A stretch of 64,000 bases of DNA from Flavobacterium sp. LC2016-12 (GTDB taxonomy: Bacteria; Bacteroidota; Bacteroidia; Flavobacteriales; Flavobacteriaceae), in assembly GCF_015351595.1 (NCBI RefSeq), contig NZ_JADKPT010000001.1, forward strand, positions 992,001-1,056,000, written 5' to 3'. Each line of letters opens with the position of its first letter. The stretch's first letter is position 1. The translations under genes were made by a program, and so were the position numbers. The notes under the pieces were generated by a model. That model ran no database searches and was not told where the DNA came from. It saw only the letters and a program-made list of their open reading frames with translations. Shown here piece by piece: positions 1-8,576 of this stretch.

Positions 1-2
1 CA

Positions 3-614
3 AGTACTACCATTTCGCAATATATTATTTCTCCTGTTTTGGCACGATTTCATCAAAAACAGCAAGATATCAAGGTTAATCTGCTGAATGGAAATACAGA
101 ACAAATTGAAAATGCCTTAATTAATAAAGAAATTGAAATTGGAATTGTTGAAGGACAGTCAAAAAATCAATCAATAAAATATATCCCATTCTTAAAAGAC
201 GAATTAGTTTTAGTCTGTAGAAGCGGAAATCCGTTGGTACAGGAAAGTGAAATTGCTGTAGATGATTTAAAGTCAATGCGCTTTATAACCAGAGAACGTG
301 GTTCAGGAACACTTGAAGTTATAGAATATGCTTTAAAACAAATTGGCGTAAAAATGACAACTGATTTACACGTCGAAATGCAATTAGGAAGTACCGAAAG
401 TATAAAATCATATTTACTAAATTCAGATTGTTTTGCTTTTATGTCAATCCACGCAGTTGGTAATGAACTTAAAAATAATGAATTGATTGTTCTGGATGTT
501 GAAAATTTGTCTATTGAAAGATACTTTTACATCATCACTTTAGTCGGAAAATCTGATTCATTATCAGAACTTTTTATTCAAAATTTATCAGATTACTATA
601 ATTTAAAGTTATAG
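3..614 (+). CDS. LysR-family transcriptional regulator, C-terminal effector domain (5' end outside window)
   Basis: The open frame runs in from the left edge, so the N-terminal winged helix is missing and only the effector-binding part is seen. It opens with STTISQYIISPVLARFHQ, the usual start of the LysR substrate-binding domain (periplasmic-binding-protein fold), and continues with the typical IEIGIVEG and PFLKDELVLVC segments. A TTG at 39 is not the real start. LysR proteins bind DNA as tetramers and respond to small molecules. The next gene, a YeiH-type membrane protein on the same strand, is the natural target, and the gap between them carries a 15-bp inverted repeat. Family assignment is firm; ligand unknown. 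Confidence 0.88.
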   Translation, partial: STTISQYIISPVLARFHQKQQDIKVNLLNGNTEQIENALINKEIEIGIVEGQSKNQSIKYIPFLKDELVLVCRSGNPLVQESEIAVDDLKSMRFITRERGSGTLEVIEYALKQIGVKMTTDLHVEMQLGSTESIKSYLLNSDCFAFMSIHAVGNELKNNELIVLDVENLSIERYFYIITLVGKSDSLSELFIQNLSDYYNLKL

Positions 615-634
615 TCAATTGTAATTTACGATTG

Positions 635-699
635 GTGTTTTCAAAATATATGGCAGACCTTTGTACAATAATTATCAATATAGCATATTTTGAAAACAC
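635..699. repeat. 15-bp perfect inverted repeat in the LysR-yeiH gap
   Basis: GTGTTTTCAAAATAT at 635-649 is exactly complementary to ATATTTTGAAAACAC at 685-699, with 35 bp between. The right arm covers the likely TTG start codon of the next gene at 690. It could be a regulator site, or an RNA hairpin that hides the start codon. There is no T-tract, so it is not a classical terminator. Confidence 0.75.
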
Positions 700-1667
700 A
701 GCAACATTCTGAAAGCCATTTATTCGAAGTGAATCTTTATTTCCAGCAAGCCGTTTTCGTATTAATAATCGTGTTATGTCTGTTTTCGATTATTTCTCCT
801 CCAATAGCTTTATTATTGGGAGTTTTGACTGTCAATGTTTTCGGAAATCCATTTGTTGAATTTAATAATAAAGTGATAACTTTTTTATTGCAATTTTCAG
901 TTGTTGGTTTAGGTTTCGGAATGAATGCTTCAGCAGCAATCTCAGCTGGAAAAGAAGGTTTTCTACTAACTATTTTCTCTATTTTTAGCACTTTAATTTT
1001 TGGAGCACTCTTAGGGAAATGGCTCAAAACAGAGAAAAAAACCTCACATTTAATCTCTTGCGGAACAGCAATTTGTGGTGGAAGTGCTATTGCAGCAATT
1101 TCTCCGATAATTAAATCAAATGAAAATCAGACTTCTATTGCTTTGGGTGTTATTTTTATTCTGAATTCTATTGCGTTATTTGTTTTTCCATTTATCGGCC
1201 ATCAACTTGATTTGTCTCAAAAAGATTTCGGATTGTGGTGTGCTATTGCTGTTCATGATACCAGTTCTGTAGTTGGTGCAGCAAATAAATACGGTGCAGA
1301 AGCTTTACAGGTTGCAACAACAGTAAAATTAGCCAGAGCTTTGTGGATTATTCCAATTTCACTCGGAACAGTCTTACTTTTTAAAAAACAATCCGGAAGT
1401 GTCGGGACAAAAATCAGGATTCCGTATTTTATTGGTTTGTTTATTTTAGCCATGCTTTTCAATACCTATGTGCCGGAAACAGCCATTGTTGCTCCGCATA
1501 TTGTGAGTATCGCGAAGATCGGTTTAACTATAACTTTGTTTTTAATTGGGGCAACTTTAAATGTAAATACTTTAAAATCAGTAGGAGTAAAGCCTTTGCT
1601 GCAAGGAGTTTTTCTTTGGATATTTATTGCAACTTTAAGCTTGGTGGCAATTTTGTATTTTAGCTGA
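690..1667 (+). CDS. YeiH/UPF0324-family membrane protein (putative sulfate exporter family)
   Basis: A 325-residue polytopic inner-membrane protein with about ten hydrophobic helices. Diagnostic stretches of the UPF0324 (YeiH) family are visible: VVGLGFGMN near residue 75, ISCGTAICGGSAIAA near 125 and AVHDTSSVVGAA near 190. The family often sits beside a LysR regulator, as here (76 bp gap), and is named putative sulfate exporter, though transport is poorly proven. The first codon is TTG at 690; an in-frame GTG at 729 is an alternative. The substrate cannot be told from sequence. Confidence 0.85.
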   Translation: MKTQQHSESHLFEVNLYFQQAVFVLIIVLCLFSIISPPIALLLGVLTVNVFGNPFVEFNNKVITFLLQFSVVGLGFGMNASAAISAGKEGFLLTIFSIFSTLIFGALLGKWLKTEKKTSHLISCGTAICGGSAIAAISPIIKSNENQTSIALGVIFILNSIALFVFPFIGHQLDLSQKDFGLWCAIAVHDTSSVVGAANKYGAEALQVATTVKLARALWIIPISLGTVLLFKKQSGSVGTKIRIPYFIGLFILAMLFNTYVPETAIVAPHIVSIAKIGLTITLFLIGATLNVNTLKSVGVKPLLQGVFLWIFIATLSLVAILYFS

Positions 1668-1764
1668 TTCAACTAATTAATAATAATTGAAAAAATGATT
1701 TTATTGCAATTATATCTTCAAAAACCTGAAAAAAATTAAATTAATACATTCTTAGTTGGTTTCC

Positions 1765-1795
1765 TTTTGAATTTCCTTTAAATGAGATAAATTTG
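1765..1795 (+). promoter_or_regulatory. Bacteroidota-type promoter for the S1/P1-like gene
   Basis: TTTTG at 1765-1769 and TAAATTTG at 1788-1795, 18 bp apart, match the published -33 TTTG / -7 TAnnTTTG pattern of this phylum. The start codon at 1818 lies about 22 bp after the -7 box. Confidence 0.6.
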
Positions 1796-1817
1796 CCCCC
1801 TCAAACAAATTTAAAAA

Positions 1818-2816
1818 ATGAAAAACATTAAAATGAAACCAGGACTAATTGCTTTTCTTGCGTTAGGAATTGGATTTTTGACCTTATCATGGGGAATCGT
1901 TGGTCACGAGCGTATTAATAAAGCAGCAGTAATGGCTTTGCCTCGCCCAGTACAAATATTTTTTTACAATCATATTGATTTTATTACACAGGAAGCTTCT
2001 GTTCCGGACATTCGTAAATATGCACTGAATTATAAAGATGAGAATCCAAGACATTATTTTGATATGGAAAATTTTGGTTCTGCTGACAGTTTGCCGAAAA
2101 CGATGGAAGAAGCTAAGAAAAAATACAATGCTAAATTCTTGAATGACAACGGAATTTTACCTTGGTATATCGAAGATATGATGGTTAAATTAACGAAGGC
2201 TTTTAAAGATAAAAACAGAGCAGAGATTTTATTTCTTGCTGCTGATTTGGGTCATTATATTGGTGATGCTCATATGCCACTACATACTTCTGCAAATCAT
2301 GACGGACAATTAAGCGATCAAAAAGGAATTCATTCCCTTTGGGAAAGCAGATTACCTGAATTGTTTGCTAAGAATTATAAACTAAATGTTCCACAGGCCC
2401 AATATTATGAAGATGTTCATAAAGCAGTCTGGGATATGATTAATGATACACATAGTTTAGCTCAGCCGTTATTGGACATAGATAAAAAACTAAGAACTGC
2501 AACTCCTGAAAATCAGGTTTTCAAGATGGATGCTGACGGGAAAGTTTTGAAGACTAAGTATAATACTGCTGTTTTCTCAGAAGATTATGCTAAAAAACTA
2601 CACAAAGAGTTGAACGGAATGGTTGAAAACCAAATGCGAAAAGCTATTACTGCAACAGCTAGTTTTTGGTACACCGCGTGGGTTAATGCAGGAAAACCTG
2701 ATTTAAGTGATTTAGATTCATCTGCAGTTACGCAAAGAAATAATCAAGCTTTAAAAGATGATCTTGAAATGTATCAAAACGGAAATCTTTTCGGAATGCA
2801 GAATCAAAATGATTAA
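1818..2816 (+). CDS. Secreted S1/P1 nuclease / zinc-dependent phospholipase C-like protein
   Basis: A 332-residue secreted hydrolase of the S1/P1 nuclease-phospholipase C fold. After a signal peptide of about 24 residues comes WGIVGHERI. W25 would become the mature N-terminus and, with H30, matches the W1/H6 zinc ligands of P1 nuclease. The later DLGHYIGDAHMPLHT block (about residues 142-156) carries the conserved zinc-binding His and Asp residues. Substrate (nucleic acid, phospholipid or other phosphodiester) cannot be decided. It stands alone with its own promoter and ends at a strong bidirectional terminator. Confidence 0.82.
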   Translation: MKNIKMKPGLIAFLALGIGFLTLSWGIVGHERINKAAVMALPRPVQIFFYNHIDFITQEASVPDIRKYALNYKDENPRHYFDMENFGSADSLPKTMEEAKKKYNAKFLNDNGILPWYIEDMMVKLTKAFKDKNRAEILFLAADLGHYIGDAHMPLHTSANHDGQLSDQKGIHSLWESRLPELFAKNYKLNVPQAQYYEDVHKAVWDMINDTHSLAQPLLDIDKKLRTATPENQVFKMDADGKVLKTKYNTAVFSEDYAKKLHKELNGMVENQMRKAITATASFWYTAWVNAGKPDLSDLDSSAVTQRNNQALKDDLEMYQNGNLFGMQNQND

Positions 2817-2820
2817 AAAA

Positions 2821-3027
2821 TTTTGTTTCAAGTTTTTTTGTTTCAGGTTTCAAGTTGAAATGAGAAACAATAACTTAAAAGAAAGCCTCAAATTCAATTA
2901 GAATTTGAGGCTTTCTTTTTACCAATCATAGCGAACTTTGCGTAAAACCTTTGCGAGCTTTGCGGTTAAACCTAAAACCTAAAACCTAAAACCTGAAACC
3001 TGAAACCTGAAACTTGAAACTTGAAAC
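2821..3027. repeat. Heptad word-repeat element with arms around a terminator
   Basis: Left part 2821-2857 reads GTTTCAAG/GTTTCAGG words on the plus strand. Right part about 2968-3027 is a tandem run of AAACCTA, AAACCTG and AAACTTG heptamers, the reverse complement of the same words. Between them lie the terminator and a second word family (CTTTGCG repeated at 2935-2965). Same word family as six other loci in the window. Confidence 0.85.
2881..2920. terminator. Bidirectional intrinsic terminator between convergent genes
   Basis: A perfect 15-bp stem, GAAAGCCTCAAATTC (2881-2895) with its complement at 2901-2915, loop AATTA, flanked by AAAA on the left and TTTTT on the right. It serves both the gene ending at 2816 (+) and the gene ending at 3035 (-). 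Confidence 0.9.
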
Positions 3028-3034
3028 AAAAAAA

Positions 3035-5140
3035 CTACTTTTGATATTTCTTTTTCTTCAGCATACCTGAAGCTGTCTGATAAAACGAGATAGTTTCATT
3101 GATCAAATCAGTCCTTTCTGTTTTTAATGGAATTTCGTCATAATAAATTTGATATTCCTGAGCTACTCCAGGCTTTGGATTCAATTTTAACTTATATTGT
3201 TTTACGGTTTGTTTTGGGGATAAAATCGTCAAAACATTATCTTTTATAAATCCTAAATCCTGATAAGTTGCAATGAAAGCTCTTGGTTTATAACCTGGTT
3301 TTAAAACATCCTGGCCAAAAAACTTACTTTGATAATCAAAATGTAATAATCCAAAAAGCGTTGGCATTAAATCAATTTGAGACATCAACTGATTGTATTT
3401 TGATGGTTTTCCGGTTGGATCATAAATAAAAGCAGGAATTCTGTATTTGTCTAAAGGGAGTTGTGTTTTTCCAGCACTAGAGGCACAGTGATCAGCCACA
3501 ATTACAAATACAGTGTTTTTAAACCATGGTTGTTTACTGGCCATTTCAAAGAATTTTCTCAATGAATAATCGGTATATTTTACACCACCATCTCGAGATT
3601 TAATATCTCCAGGAATGTCAATTTTATTATTAGGGTACGTAAATGGCCGGTGGTTGCTTACCGTCATAATATGATTAAAGAAAGGTTTGTTTTCCTTGGC
3701 TTCAGCATTCATTAATTTTATAGACTTTCTATACATGTCTTCATCACAGACCCCCCAAACATTTGAAAATGTAATTTCATCAGGAGAAAAACTTGATTTA
3801 TCTACAATTTGATAACCATTTCCAGAATAGAAATCCTGCATGTTATCAAAAAAAGCATCTCCACCATACATAAATTTTACATTGTAGTCTTTTTGTTTGA
3901 AGATAGATCCGGTAGAAAATTTATTTTTATTATCTTCTCTTTTTACCACACTTTCTCCAGCGGTTGGGGGCAGACATAAAGTTACAGCTTCAAGCCCGCG
4001 AACAGTTCTGTTTCCTGCAGCATACAAGTTGGTAAATTGAAGACTTCTTTGTGCTAAACTATCTAGAAAAGGTGTGATATTTTGCTCATTTCCATAAGAT
4101 TTCATGTACTCAGCACTTAAACTTTCGATCGTAATTAAAACGACATTTTTATGATTTTCAAGAGAATCTCCTTTGATATCTCTATTCGTGTCATCTCCCG
4201 TTAAATTTGAAAATTGTTGCTTTAAAATTTCAGAAGCTTTCCCATTTGGAAGCGTTTTGTAAAATTTGAAATAATCTAATTTGTTATTCTGAAAAGCTAA
4301 ATAAAACTTATATAATCCATTAGCTTGTAATTCATTAACAAAAACATTTTTAGAGTTTTCTGTTTTTGCTAAAGTTGGAATAGCAATTAAAGAAATTAAA
4401 ACCAAAACGATATAAACTCCGGAAAGCTTTAATTTTTGATTCAGATTTGGAATTTCTGCAATAAAGGTTTTAGAATTTTTAAGGATAAAATAAGTCGTAA
4501 TTCCAGTTACAAGAAATAAACCTGAAAATAAGGGGATTACTGGATAAGACTGCATAATATTTCCAATAACTTCATTTGTGTAAATCAGGTAATTAACGGC
4601 AATAAAATTGTATTTTACACCAAATTCATTCCAAAAGAAATATTCGCTAAGACTATTTTGAAGAATTAATAAAACGTACAAGAAGATCACAAAAGCAAAT
4701 AACCAAAATCTAATCTTATCTCTCCATTTTGGCAGAAAAAGTAGAAGAGCAAAAAGGGCAGTTTTAATTCCGATGAAAATTAAAATAATTCCTGGTAATG
4801 CGCCACCGTATTCATCAAAAATACTTTTTCCAGAGGCTACATATAAAAACAGCGCAACAAAAACTCCAAGAATAATATATCCTGAAGGCTTATTGTATTT
4901 AGAATTCGAAACAAAAATTAGATATAACCACAAAAAAATACTAGCTATAACAAAGACAAAAAAATCTGAAATAAGGCCTAAACTAAAAATTTTAAGACTC
5001 TGAAAAATGGTGAAAGAGCTTTGTGTAATGGGATGAAAAAAGAGAACAATTCGCAATAGAAAACTTATAATAAAATAGAACACTGCAAGATTGTATAAAG
5101 GAGAAAGTTTCTTGTAAAAAGTCATGAAATTATTTTTCAC
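3035..5140 (-). CDS. LTA synthase-like membrane sulfatase / phosphoglycerol transferase-family protein
   Basis: A 701-residue protein with about five to seven N-terminal membrane helices (residues 15-255) followed by an extracytoplasmic alkaline-phosphatase-superfamily domain. Metal and catalytic residues are visible: VVLITIES with E339, then NRTVRGLEA with the likely nucleophile T379, and VFVIVADHCASS further on. LtaS-type enzymes move phosphoglycerol groups; in Gram-negative Bacteroidota the acceptor may be a glycan or lipid. The frame can start at GTG 5140 or ATG 5125; the ATG gives a more usual short N-terminus. No operon partner. Confidence 0.85.
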   Translation of the reverse strand: MKNNFMTFYKKLSPLYNLAVFYFIISFLLRIVLFFHPITQSSFTIFQSLKIFSLGLISDFFVFVIASIFLWLYLIFVSNSKYNKPSGYIILGVFVALFLYVASGKSIFDEYGGALPGIILIFIGIKTALFALLLFLPKWRDKIRFWLFAFVIFLYVLLILQNSLSEYFFWNEFGVKYNFIAVNYLIYTNEVIGNIMQSYPVIPLFSGLFLVTGITTYFILKNSKTFIAEIPNLNQKLKLSGVYIVLVLISLIAIPTLAKTENSKNVFVNELQANGLYKFYLAFQNNKLDYFKFYKTLPNGKASEILKQQFSNLTGDDTNRDIKGDSLENHKNVVLITIESLSAEYMKSYGNEQNITPFLDSLAQRSLQFTNLYAAGNRTVRGLEAVTLCLPPTAGESVVKREDNKNKFSTGSIFKQKDYNVKFMYGGDAFFDNMQDFYSGNGYQIVDKSSFSPDEITFSNVWGVCDEDMYRKSIKLMNAEAKENKPFFNHIMTVSNHRPFTYPNNKIDIPGDIKSRDGGVKYTDYSLRKFFEMASKQPWFKNTVFVIVADHCASSAGKTQLPLDKYRIPAFIYDPTGKPSKYNQLMSQIDLMPTLFGLLHFDYQSKFFGQDVLKPGYKPRAFIATYQDLGFIKDNVLTILSPKQTVKQYKLKLNPKPGVAQEYQIYYDEIPLKTERTDLINETISFYQTASGMLKKKKYQK

Positions 5141-5277
5141 AAAATTAATTCCGGTTCATTAATTCGGGATTAAGTTCAGCTTTTACCTTTGTTAGAGTTG
5201 ACTTAATATTCGCTTAAGATAAATAAGTTTTTGTGGTATTGATATGGTTTTTAGTCATTTCCAAAATTTTAAATTTT

Positions 5278-5285
5278 TACCTTTG
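5278..5285 (+). promoter_or_regulatory. Candidate -7 box upstream of the two-component operon
   Basis: TACCTTTG at 5278-5285 matches TAnnTTTG and would start transcription about 45 bp before the ATG at 5334. A second TACCTTTG lies at 5184-5191. No clear -33 box is seen for either. Confidence 0.4.
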
Positions 5286-5333
5286 ATTAATTAAATTAAA
5301 GACGAAGAATATAATTTTAATAAAAAAGAACAA

Positions 5334-5999
5334 ATGCATATTTTAATAGTAGAAGATGAGATAGGAATTGTTCAGTTTTTAAAACAAGGGTTGCAGGAAG
5401 AAGGATATGAAGTCACTACAGCGAGTGATGGTTCTAAAGGTTTTGAATTGGTTCATAATCAACAATTTGATTTAATATTATTGGATTGGATGTTGCCTAA
5501 AATCAATGGATTAGATTTGTGTAAAGCCATTAGGGTTAAAGACCAGAGGACACCAATTATTTTTCTGACTGCAAAAGATACGGTTCAGGAAACTATAGAA
5601 GGTTTAAAAGCCGGGGCCAATGATTATATCAAAAAGCCATTTAGTTTTGAAGAATTGGTAGAACGCATTAAAGTTCATTTTAGAAACAGAAAAGGAACTG
5701 AAACGTTAACTTTAGGAACCATTAAAATCGATTTATCAAGGCATATTGTCTTGAAAAATGAGGAAGAAGTAGCTTTGACGCAAAGGGAATTCGAATTATT
5801 AACTTATTTAATTCAACATAAAGGAAAGGTTTGTACCCGAAATCAAATACTAAAAGACGTTTGGGAAATCAATTTTGAATATGATACCGGAGTTATTGAT
5901 GTATTTATGAACGCTATTAGAAAAAAACTCAATTTAAAAATTGAAGAAGATTATATAAAAACAATACGTGGTATAGGTTATATCGCAAACGACTTATAG
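5334..5999 (+). CDS. OmpR/PhoB-family response regulator
   Basis: A 221-residue two-domain regulator. The receiver domain (1-115) has the acidic pair ED at 7-8, phosphoacceptor D51 in LILLDWMLP and the conserved Lys in DYIKKPFSF. The C-terminal winged helix (about 125-220) has the usual LTQREFELL and KTIRGIGYI ends. Overall it resembles CusR/CopR-type copper or cell-envelope regulators, but the signal is unknown. Its stop codon is directly followed by the ATG of the sensor kinase, so the two are translationally coupled. Confidence 0.93.
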   Translation: MHILIVEDEIGIVQFLKQGLQEEGYEVTTASDGSKGFELVHNQQFDLILLDWMLPKINGLDLCKAIRVKDQRTPIIFLTAKDTVQETIEGLKAGANDYIKKPFSFEELVERIKVHFRNRKGTETLTLGTIKIDLSRHIVLKNEEEVALTQREFELLTYLIQHKGKVCTRNQILKDVWEINFEYDTGVIDVFMNAIRKKLNLKIEEDYIKTIRGIGYIANDL

Positions 6000-7379
6000 A
6001 TGGTACAAATTTCCTTTAAAAACAGAATTGCCTTAAACTATATAATCACAACCGGTTTGTTGATTTTTGTGGTTTTTTCGTTGATTTATTCTATTGTAAA
6101 ACACACTGCATATAGTCATATTGATGAAAATTTAAAAACTGAAATTAAGAATCATTTAGCAGAAATTAAGGTTGTCGGTGATAAAGTTGTTTTAATTGAT
6201 GAGGAAGAATGGAATGAGCGGGAACATAATACGGTAGATGTAAATCCGGTTTTTGTAGAATTTTTGGATTTGAACAAAGAGATTATTGAAAAAGCACCCA
6301 ATTTGAAAACACAAACACTTGAATTTAATGACTTTGTAGGAGATTATGAGTTATTTGACACTAAGATGGGGGATCACGCAATAAGACAGATCCAGGTTCC
6401 GATTCATGTTAAAAAGAAACAAATTGGGTATGTTGTTGTTGCCATGTCTTTGGCCGATTCAAAAATGGTATTAAATAATTTGTTCGATATCATGTGTTTG
6501 TCTTTTTCGGCAATTTTATTACTGTTATTCTTTATTGCCAGATTCTTTGCCGGACGAAGTATAAAACCGATAAATGCTATCATAAATACGTCAAAAATTA
6601 TTACGAAAGACAATCTGAAAACGAGAATTCCATTGCCCAAAACGCGTGACGAATTATATACGCTTTCAAAAACCATAAACAATTTATTAAACCGAATTGA
6701 AGACGCTATTGAACGTGAAAAGCAGTTTACTTCAGATGCTTCACATGAGTTAAGAACGCCTTTAACAGTGATTAAAGGAACACTTGAGGTTTTAATTCGT
6801 AAACCACGTGATAATAGCGAATATGAAGAAAAGATAAATTATTGTATAAATGAAGTGGATCATTTAAATATGCTTGTTGATCAGCTTCTTTTGATGGCGC
6901 GTTTCGAGAATCAAAAGCAAAACATAAATACCGAATCTGTTTACTTGAACTCTATAATTTTGGACGTTCTGACATTAAATTCCGGAAAAATAAGTACTAA
7001 GAATCTTGATGTAAAATTTGATGCTGAACAGGCTTTTTATATTCAATCTGATAATTTTTTAGTGATAACCATTCTGAGGAATATTATTTCGAATGCAATT
7101 AAGTACAGTAAAAATAATGGCGAAGTTTTGATTTTACTTTCGAAAGAAAACGGAAAAACAATCTGTAAAATATCAGATAAAGGAATCGGAATTGCAAAAG
7201 GAGATTTAGAAGCAATCTTAAATCCATTTTTTAGATCTAATTCTACCGATCACCCTGAAATAAAAGGAACAGGATTAGGGTTGTCCATTGTAAAAAGAAC
7301 AACGGAATTACTGGATATTCAATTTAAAATTGAGAGTGAAATAGAAGTAGGAACCACTGTAGTTTTGAGTTTTAACTAA
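6000..7379 (+). CDS. Sensor histidine kinase (HAMP-type, partner of the preceding response regulator)
   Basis: A 459-residue inner-membrane kinase. TM1 is about residues 12-33 and TM2 about 162-182, enclosing a periplasmic sensor of about 130 residues. A HAMP-like linker follows, then the dimerisation box SDASHELRTPL with phosphoacceptor H249, the N box NIISNAIKYSKN, the G1 box DKGIGI and the G2 box GTGLGLSIVKR. It starts at the base after the regulator's stop. The frame ends at 7379 without an obvious T-tailed terminator. Signal unknown. Confidence 0.93.
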   Translation: MVQISFKNRIALNYIITTGLLIFVVFSLIYSIVKHTAYSHIDENLKTEIKNHLAEIKVVGDKVVLIDEEEWNEREHNTVDVNPVFVEFLDLNKEIIEKAPNLKTQTLEFNDFVGDYELFDTKMGDHAIRQIQVPIHVKKKQIGYVVVAMSLADSKMVLNNLFDIMCLSFSAILLLLFFIARFFAGRSIKPINAIINTSKIITKDNLKTRIPLPKTRDELYTLSKTINNLLNRIEDAIEREKQFTSDASHELRTPLTVIKGTLEVLIRKPRDNSEYEEKINYCINEVDHLNMLVDQLLLMARFENQKQNINTESVYLNSIILDVLTLNSGKISTKNLDVKFDAEQAFYIQSDNFLVITILRNIISNAIKYSKNNGEVLILLSKENGKTICKISDKGIGIAKGDLEAILNPFFRSNSTDHPEIKGTGLGLSIVKRTTELLDIQFKIESEIEVGTTVVLSFN

Positions 7380-7473
7380 AACGTGAAAACGTTATAGTGA
7401 ATTGAAAAAACGTAATAAAAACGCTGTCTGAAATATTTTTTAACAATAAACTATCGTTAAGTTAAATTAAAAA

Positions 7474-7505
7474 TTGCTTTTTTATGAAATTAACTAGTAT
7501 ATTTG
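7474..7505 (+). promoter_or_regulatory. Promoter of the his operon
   Basis: TTG at 7474-7476 and TATATTTG at 7498-7505, 21 bp apart, fit the Bacteroidota -33/-7 consensus. The start point would be near 7511, leaving about 30 nt before the leader-peptide ATG at 7541. Confidence 0.65.
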
Positions 7506-7540
7506 CAACCGAATCAAAGAATTATAAAACAAACCAAACA

Positions 7541-7600
7541 ATGATTTCAAATCAATTACATCATCATCATTTTCATTATTGCTCTCAGGCGATGTGTTAA
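7541..7600 (+). CDS. hisL: his operon leader peptide (attenuator)
   Basis: A 19-residue ORF, ATG at 7541 and TAA at 7598-7600, reads MISNQL then HHHHFH then YCSQAMC: five His in six codons. It follows a good promoter and precedes a terminator and hisG. This is the classical layout of a his leader peptide, where lack of charged His-tRNA stalls the ribosome on the CAT run. Codons 15-17 hold CTCAGGCG (7584-7591), which can pair (two G-U) with CGTTTGAG at 7634-7641, the 5' arm of the terminator, and so act as antiterminator. Calling it hisL is by function, not homology. Confidence 0.85.
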   Translation: MISNQLHHHHFHYCSQAMC

Positions 7601-7627
7601 TGGTATGCATGTAAATCATCATATTTT

Positions 7628-7660
7628 AAAACCCGTTTGAGTACATCAAGCGGGTTTTTT
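7628..7660 (+). terminator. his attenuator terminator
   Basis: Arms AAAACCCGTTTGA (7628-7640) and TCAAGCGGGTTTT (7646-7658) pair fully with one G-U, loop GTACA, followed by a T run. It sits 28 nt after the leader-peptide stop and 50 nt before hisG. The loop side GTTTGAGTAC (7635-7644) is also exactly complementary to GTACTCAAAC at 7675-7684, a possible alternative fold in read-through RNA. Confidence 0.88.
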
Positions 7661-7708
7661 AATTCCAATTCTTTGTACTCAAACTATTAATAAGCAAACA
7701 ACTAAAAA

Positions 7709-8566
7709 ATGAGTACTTTAAAAATTGCAATTCAAAAATCAGGTCGTTTAAACGAAGACAGCATCCAAATTCTAAAAGATTGCGGTATTTCGATCAACAA
7801 TGGAAACGATCAATTAAAAGCAGAAGCTTCCAATTTTCCTTTAGAAGTTTTGTATTTGAGAAATTCAGATATTCCTCAATATCTAATTGATGGAGTAGTA
7901 GATTTAGCCATTGTTGGAGATAATTTATTAGTAGAAAAAGGAAAACATATTGAGGTAATTCAAAAACTGGGATTCTCAAAATGCAAGGTTTCAGTAGCTG
8001 TCCCTAAAACTTTTGAATATAATTCTATTCAGGATTTAGCAGGTTTACGAATTGCAACATCTTATCCAAACACTGTTAATGAATATTTCAATTCTTTCGG
8101 CTTAACAGTTGATATTCACCAAATTTCAGGTTCTGTAGAAATTGCACCAAACATTGGTCTTGCCGACGCTATTGTAGATATTGTTTCTAGTGGAAGTACT
8201 TTGTTCAAAAATAATTTAAGAGAAGTTGAAGTGATTCTGAAAAGTGAAGCTGTTTTGGCAGTTTCTCCTAAAGTTTCTCCGGAAATTCAGAAGCACATTG
8301 ATACTTTAAAATTCAGAATTCAATCGGTTTTAAGAGCGAGAAATTCAAAATATATTTTGATGAATGTACCAAACGATAAAATTGATGAAATCGGAAAAAT
8401 TCTACCAGTTTTAAGAAGTTTAACTGTTTTGCCATTAGCGCAGGAAGGTTGGAGTAGTGTTCATTCAGTAATTGATAAAGACACTTTTTGGGACGTAATC
8501 GACAAACTAAAAGAAGCAGGAGCTGAAGGAATTTTAGTTTGCCCAATTGAGAAAATGGTTCTTTAG
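7709..8566 (+). CDS. hisG: ATP phosphoribosyltransferase (long form)
   Basis: First step of histidine synthesis: ATP plus PRPP gives phosphoribosyl-ATP, in the cytoplasm. The 285-residue length and the C-terminal domain of about 75 residues (from about 210) mark the long HisG-L form, which carries its own ACT-like feedback domain and needs no HisZ. Family motifs include MSTLKIAIQKSGRL at the N-terminus, DLAIVGDN, and DAIVDIVSSGSTL (the PRPP loop region). First gene of the his operon, controlled by the upstream attenuator. Confidence 0.97.
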   Translation: MSTLKIAIQKSGRLNEDSIQILKDCGISINNGNDQLKAEASNFPLEVLYLRNSDIPQYLIDGVVDLAIVGDNLLVEKGKHIEVIQKLGFSKCKVSVAVPKTFEYNSIQDLAGLRIATSYPNTVNEYFNSFGLTVDIHQISGSVEIAPNIGLADAIVDIVSSGSTLFKNNLREVEVILKSEAVLAVSPKVSPEIQKHIDTLKFRIQSVLRARNSKYILMNVPNDKIDEIGKILPVLRSLTVLPLAQEGWSSVHSVIDKDTFWDVIDKLKEAGAEGILVCPIEKMVL

Positions 8567-8576
8567 GACTTCGTCC

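Noticed and set aside
2968..3027. Tandem heptads considered as a CRISPR-like array
   Set aside because: Units are 7 bp with no spacers and no cas genes are in the window.
5140..5147. CAAAATTA, a reversed TAnnTTTG box at the start of the LTA-synthase-like gene
   Set aside because: It overlaps the GTG codon and would place the transcript start only a few bases before ATG 5125; probably chance in AT-rich DNA.
7541..7600. His-rich peptide considered as a metal-binding small protein
   Set aside because: Its position between promoter and terminator directly upstream of hisG explains the His run better.
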